DNA from: Dryas octopetala
Taxonomy: Eukaryota; Streptophyta; Magnoliopsida; Rosales; Rosaceae
Direction of reading: 5' to 3'
Assembly (NCBI GenBank): GCA_963921425.1
Contig: OY992832.1
Location: 2,480,001-2,544,000 of the forward strand
DNA: 64,000 nt
Shown: positions 60,043 through 64,000 of the stretch, piece by piece
Position numbering within the stretch: position 1 is the stretch's first letter
How the letters are laid out: the number at the start of each line of letters is the position of its first letter
The notes under the pieces: model-generated
Seen by the model: only the letters and a program-made list of their open reading frames with translations
Databases searched by the model: none
Told to the model about the DNA's origin: nothing
Translations under genes and position numbers: made by a program

Positions 60043-62486
60043 AGTTGATGTATGCTTGTAATTTGCTCTTAATTTTTCAAATTGTGTAAGCCCTCAAAAA
60101 TGAATTTAATAACATTATTGTAATGGATGCCTACAATTATTATATATAGCCCTCCCCTCCCCTCCCCATATTATTGTGGAGATGATGTATTGATTATTTT
60201 CCAGCTCTTTGTAAATTTAACATTTTTTGTGAACCATTCATCTCCCTAAAGGGTAGTAATACAGAAGTCATTTATAACCAAACCATTAATAGAGAATCTG
60301 CCAACAACAAAAATTATTAACAAAGGTGATCTTCGTCTCAACTCTGTCAGTTTTTAGTGACAACTGACAAGTTGAATTGTGATTATTTTTAATGACACAT
60401 CAATCAGATATGCAGATAAGCAGGTTTATGATCACACAAGTTTAGATACATGGATAAAGTTTTTGAAGGAGAAAGCAACTTCAACTTGCATATTTTATAT
60501 TAATAAAATGATATAAAAAAGTATCAATTAAGATAAACACAAACACCCCGAATCAACAAAAGCACGAGGAATATAAATGTAATCTGGGGATGGATTGACC
60601 CAATAGTCATTTTCAAAGGAACCCCACTTGACACACTTGACAAAGGCCTTTGGGCCCTTGTGGGTCCTCGTGGGCCCTTGTGGGCCGGGATTGGAGTTTA
60701 TTTTGGACCAATGCCTTCACGAGGGACTGGGTGAGGCAGGGTTTGTTCCATTTCTGAGTTCCAGCAGATTTCTGCTCTTCAAAGTCTATAAACCATTTCC
60801 ATTTTCCAGGCCAAAAAAAAGTCTATAAACCATTTAGAAGCTGCACTTTGCTCAACCATTTTAGGATTTGGTGCAGCCGGTCGCTTCCTTGAACGGGGTG
60901 TGATGAGTAACTGTTTTGTAATTTCTATGTATGATTAATTATTATATTATATTTTCATTAAGTAAGGGCCTTTAGATTATGAGAGCTAAAGACGAACTAT
61001 AAAAATAGAGTCATCTACCTTTTATGTACATTCACGTAATTTTATTCTTTTGATAAATAATAAAATCATCATAATATATAAGAAATTTATAAAATTTAGG
61101 GGACTATTTCACTTAGCTCATCCTAAATATATGGGGGCTTAAGACAGTCACCTACTTCACTTACGTTAAGATTAGCCTTCATAACGTGATAATTTATGTA
61201 AAGAGAAGGTATCTCAAATATATATATATATATATATCATAGTAGTCAAATCTTTTTGTGCTCAATACTCAATAGGTCATGCTTGGGTGGCGTATCCTTC
61301 CTCCGAAGAAGAGAGATCTGAATTTTGCACAAAAGGTGTTTGATTTGACGTGTTTTTTGTTCTGTGTAGATGTCCTTTTATTCAACCTTTCATTTTTGAC
61401 CAAAAAAATAAAACTTTCATTTTCCTTTCCATTATGATGCAGCTTTGTTCTCTTAAGACTCTTTATGTTTCCTTTATACACTTCTCTCATTCCAAAATGT
61501 AAATATCATGGCATTTTGAGGATGTGCAAATCAACTTTAGATTTCCGAGTCTGCAAGAAACATATGTGTGTGTGAATAATTAAATGTTTACAAGTTATCT
61601 TTAAGCTTATGAGATCCATAATGTTCGTAGAAGGAAAAAATTTACTTATATAGCAGCGATATGAGCTGATTTGGTATTTCATGAGATATGTTTTGTCTTA
61701 AAATTAAAAAAAGTTTTATGTAATGAAGTATAAGATGTGTCATCATATTATTATGTTGAAATACAGAATCAGTTATATCTTTGTTACAGAAAAATTTCTC
61801 TCTCAAATCTTAAAGGTTGTTTATATCTTAAATTTTTAGGTCATTTTTCAAGGACATAAGCCTACCCCAGAAGAAAACTTAATTAATTCATGGATACAAA
61901 TTACCTTTCATGTGAACCCAATCTCTATCAATCTCTTTATTATTCTTATCATGCATCATTCACATTCCTTCTCTCTCACGTACTCTGCCTCCCCCACTCT
62001 CTCTGCTATAATGTTGGAGTTGATGTTTAATTGTTTATGGATCCTAGCTAGAGATATATCACTTTCATCTACTATTTACCCTTTCAGGAGCCAAAGAGTC
62101 ACCCCCACAAAAAGTTGTTTGGTCGTGACAGTTGCTTCTAATTGAAGTTGCATGGATCAACTTGCAAAGTCCAAACCATCCACTTAATATCCATAGTGTT
62201 AACTATCCAAGGGGTCGTGCACATCACTCTCCAATCACGTGGGGATGTGCAGCTCAGTCTCTGCTCTCGGCTTAGCTCATCGATCAGGCCCATTGGATTA
62301 GCCCAAGGGCATGCGCACGTGGCATCAATTTGCTTCTATTAGTGGGTTTTTTTGCTTGGTGCTCGGTGCTCGATAATAATGGAGAGGAAGCGTGTCTTTG
62401 TGTGTGAGTGAGAGAGAGAGATTTTATATAAGGGTCATGAATCTCACTTTCTGCATAAAGTGGCTTTTGCTTAATTTGGAATAGAG
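60043..62486. other. Non-coding intergenic stretch
   Basis: AT-rich with a CCCCTCC run (60151-60168), a TGGGCCC-rich patch (60650-60688: several gggcccttgtggg repeats) and a TA run near 61219-61238. The small frames within have no recognisable product. Confidence 0.4.
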
Positions 62487-62496
62487 TACTTGCACT

Positions 62497-62862
62497 GAGA
62501 GCAAATTTATTCACCGCTCTATTTAAAAAGCGACATGTGTCATATTTGTTAATCATAGTTAATTTGTATAATAAATATAATTAAATATTTAAATTCCATT
62601 AATCTAAAAAAAAACAAAAAACCATTGAGCGTTTTGATGCTTCTTCTCCCACACACAAGCACCCCAACGCCCAAGCCAGCCGCCCCACCACTCAGATCAG
62701 GTTGGAGGTAGTGGGCCGATGGATTCCTTAGTTAATGTTTTTGTTTTGTTTTGTTTATTTTAATAAAAATATAGAATAAGTATTAACCATTCTTAACTAT
62801 AGTTAATGCATATAACAGGTGGCAAATTTATAAAAGTGTGGTGATGGAGCAAATTTGCTCTC
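62497..62862. mobile_element. MULE-type MITE with 10-bp target duplication
   Basis: Direct repeats tacttgcact at 62487-62496 and 62863-62872 flank a 366-bp insert whose ends are gagagcaaattt and aaatttgctctc. The inner parts also pair (cgacatgtgtcat with acaggtggcaa; taatcatagttaat with ttaactatagttaa). No coding capacity. Confidence 0.78.
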
Positions 62863-62894
62863 TACTTGCACTAGCTTCTTCCACTTCTACCTCA

Positions 62895-62986
62895 GCTGCC
62901 TTTTCCCACTCTAATTTTTTTTTGGTCAACTTTTCCCACTTCAGTTTTTTTTTGGTCAACTTTTCCCACTCTAGTAATTCCATTCT
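62895..62986. repeat. Tandem repeat of about 35 bp, nearly three copies
   Basis: cttttcccactct or cttttcccacttc followed by a T run and ggtcaa repeats at 62900, 62932 and 62960. Non-coding. Confidence 0.7.
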
Positions 62987-62989
62987 CCT

Positions 62990-63640
62990 TTGAGCCCAGA
63001 CCAGACAACAAACTTTTTAGTTTTTTTGCCAATTTTTGAATCACCTATGGCCCTATGGGTCTAGTTCGGCTTTTCTCATGTATTCCTAGGCCTACTCTAG
63101 GTTGTTAATTAAGGAAAAAGAAAGTTACAATTGCCCAATGAAATGGTAAAGTAAATTGACGTGTGCCGAAATTCGAATTAAATATGTGAACAATTTTATA
63201 ATTCTAATTATCTTTTTTTAATTTACATGATATTAATTTGAAATAATTACCCATTACTACATCTTTGCTATGGTTTTTAACTTCTAATACCATTATTGTT
63301 AATATATAACAATTAGGTTAATTTTATTAACAATTAGGTCACTTTGAGTTGGTATCATTATTGTACCCGCATGTACACTCTATTCAGACTATAGCTCACA
63401 CAGACTTGCATTCACACACCCACACTCACATCCAAACTCAACCACAGCCACAGCCACAGCCACACCCAAACTCATCCATCTTCTTCATTGATCTCCGACG
63501 AAGATGATTGAGCGCAAAGTTTAAGGTAGCTGGTTTTCCATACGGCTGTGGTTATAAGCTAGCTGGTTTTCCAATCCGAGAGAAAGAGAAGTCTGAGAAG
63601 TTGCGAAGAGAGAGAGAAGAGAGCTCGATCTGGACGACGT
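62990..63640. other. Non-coding stretch with short simple repeats
   Basis: Contains a CCACAG run (about 63440-63465) and two copies of agctggttttcca (near 63528 and 63560). An open frame from 63508 has no family resemblance; in another frame the downstream part encodes the RBM22-like fragment. Confidence 0.4.
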
Positions 63641-63641
63641 C

Positions 63642-63823
63642 GCAAGATCGAGAGCTCAGACTTCCTGATCAGCGAGTCGTGCCTCGGCGACAACCCCTAC
63701 GTCGGCTTGACGCGCGCCGATTACAACAAGGAGTGCAAGATCTGCACGAGCCCCTTCACCGATTACGGCAAGGAGTGCAAGATCTGCACGAGCCCTTTCA
63801 CCGATTTATGTTTAGGTTCTTGA
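63642..63823 (+). pseudogene. Truncated RBM22/SLT11-like (CCCH zinc finger, spliceosomal) fragment
   Basis: In the frame from 63642 the text reads ESSDFLISESCLGDNPYVGL, then TRADYNKECKICTSPFTD, and then repeats YGKECKICTSPFTD before LCLGS and a stop. This is the conserved N-terminal zinc region of the splicing factor RBM22/Ecm2-Slt11 family (ESCLGDNPYVRM, DKECKICTRPF). The rest of the protein (CCCH finger, RRM) is absent, and a 42-bp unit is duplicated in tandem (63722-63763 and 63764-63805). No start codon in frame is obvious. It is a broken, probably transposed fragment. Confidence 0.8.
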
Positions 63824-63837
63824 TTTTTTTGTTTAGT

Positions 63838-64000
63838 TCAGTTTCTGAAACTGCAGTCTGCAGTTTCTGGAACTGCATAAAAAACTGCAGTTTTACAGTG
63901 AACTTTCTGCAGTTTGTGAACTGAAACTGTAAGTGAACTGAAACTGCAGAAACTGCAATTTATTAGAGTTGAAACTGCAGTTTATTAGAGTTGCAGACTT
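63838..64000. repeat. CTGCAG-rich degenerate repeat
   Basis: At least six CTGCAG sites within 160 bp, in repeats of aaactgcag and tgcagtttctg, with tttattagagttgaaactgc repeated near the end. It runs off the window. Confidence 0.7.

Overview
The window looks like gene-rich euchromatin of a eudicot plant. The genes have many short GT-AG introns in AT-rich DNA, the non-coding DNA is full of MITE-type palindromes, and the proteins include plant-only families (a PSY peptide precursor, a D53/SMXL strigolactone repressor, an arginine-rich tandem zinc-finger protein, ER omega-3 desaturases). A rosid, possibly Rosaceae/Prunus, is my guess from the overall feel; the sequence does not prove it.

Layout. 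1-3.7 kb: mostly non-coding, with the start of a possible small minus-strand gene near 1.1 kb. 3.76-5.3 kb: two large palindromes side by side, the second with a hAT-like element in its loop. 6.6-8.5 kb (-): a GA-type 2-oxoglutarate dioxygenase. 8.98-9.94 kb: two MITEs. 10.7-11.7 kb (+): spliceosomal PHF5A/SF3b14b. 12.25-12.74 kb: a MULE-type MITE. 13.5-14.65 kb (+): a PSY tyrosine-sulfated peptide precursor split by a long intron. 16.86-19.99 kb (+): internal alternative NADH dehydrogenase (NDA). 20.8-22.06 kb (-): SelT-like thioredoxin-fold protein, sharing a short promoter with a large U-box/ARM E3 ligase at 22.3-26.5 kb (+). 26.5-33.2 kb: long intergenic DNA. 33.3-35.5 and 41.45-43.4 kb (+): two tandem omega-3 desaturase (FAD3) genes. 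Between them lies a nest of mobile DNA: a non-LTR retroposon split by a Pack-MULE carrying the 5' end of a mitochondrial SHMT gene, and at least five MITEs. 44.5-45.8 kb (+): a TRM/longifolia-like protein. 47.5-49.6 kb (-): ankyrin plus CCCH (RR-TZF) protein. 54.3-58.3 kb (-): SMXL6/7/8-type repressor. 58.3-64 kb: intergenic DNA with MITEs and, near the end, a truncated RBM22/SLT11-like fragment.

The genes are single-transcript nuclear genes, so there is no operon logic. Gene order is still informative. As I recall Arabidopsis gene order, this segment interleaves two of its blocks: At5g58620-58660 (TZF, TRM, SelT, PSY1, 2OG oxygenase) and At2g29970-30000 (SMXL7, FAD3, NDA2, PHF5A), each colinear with the window in reverse. 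That suggests an ancestral segment fractionated after duplication in Arabidopsis.

I see no clearly new multi-gene system. The most unusual items are the nested retroposon/Pack-MULE, the precise loss of one intron in the second FAD3 copy, the pair of large palindromes, and a micro-duplication of FAD3 exon 3 sequence downstream of the gene.
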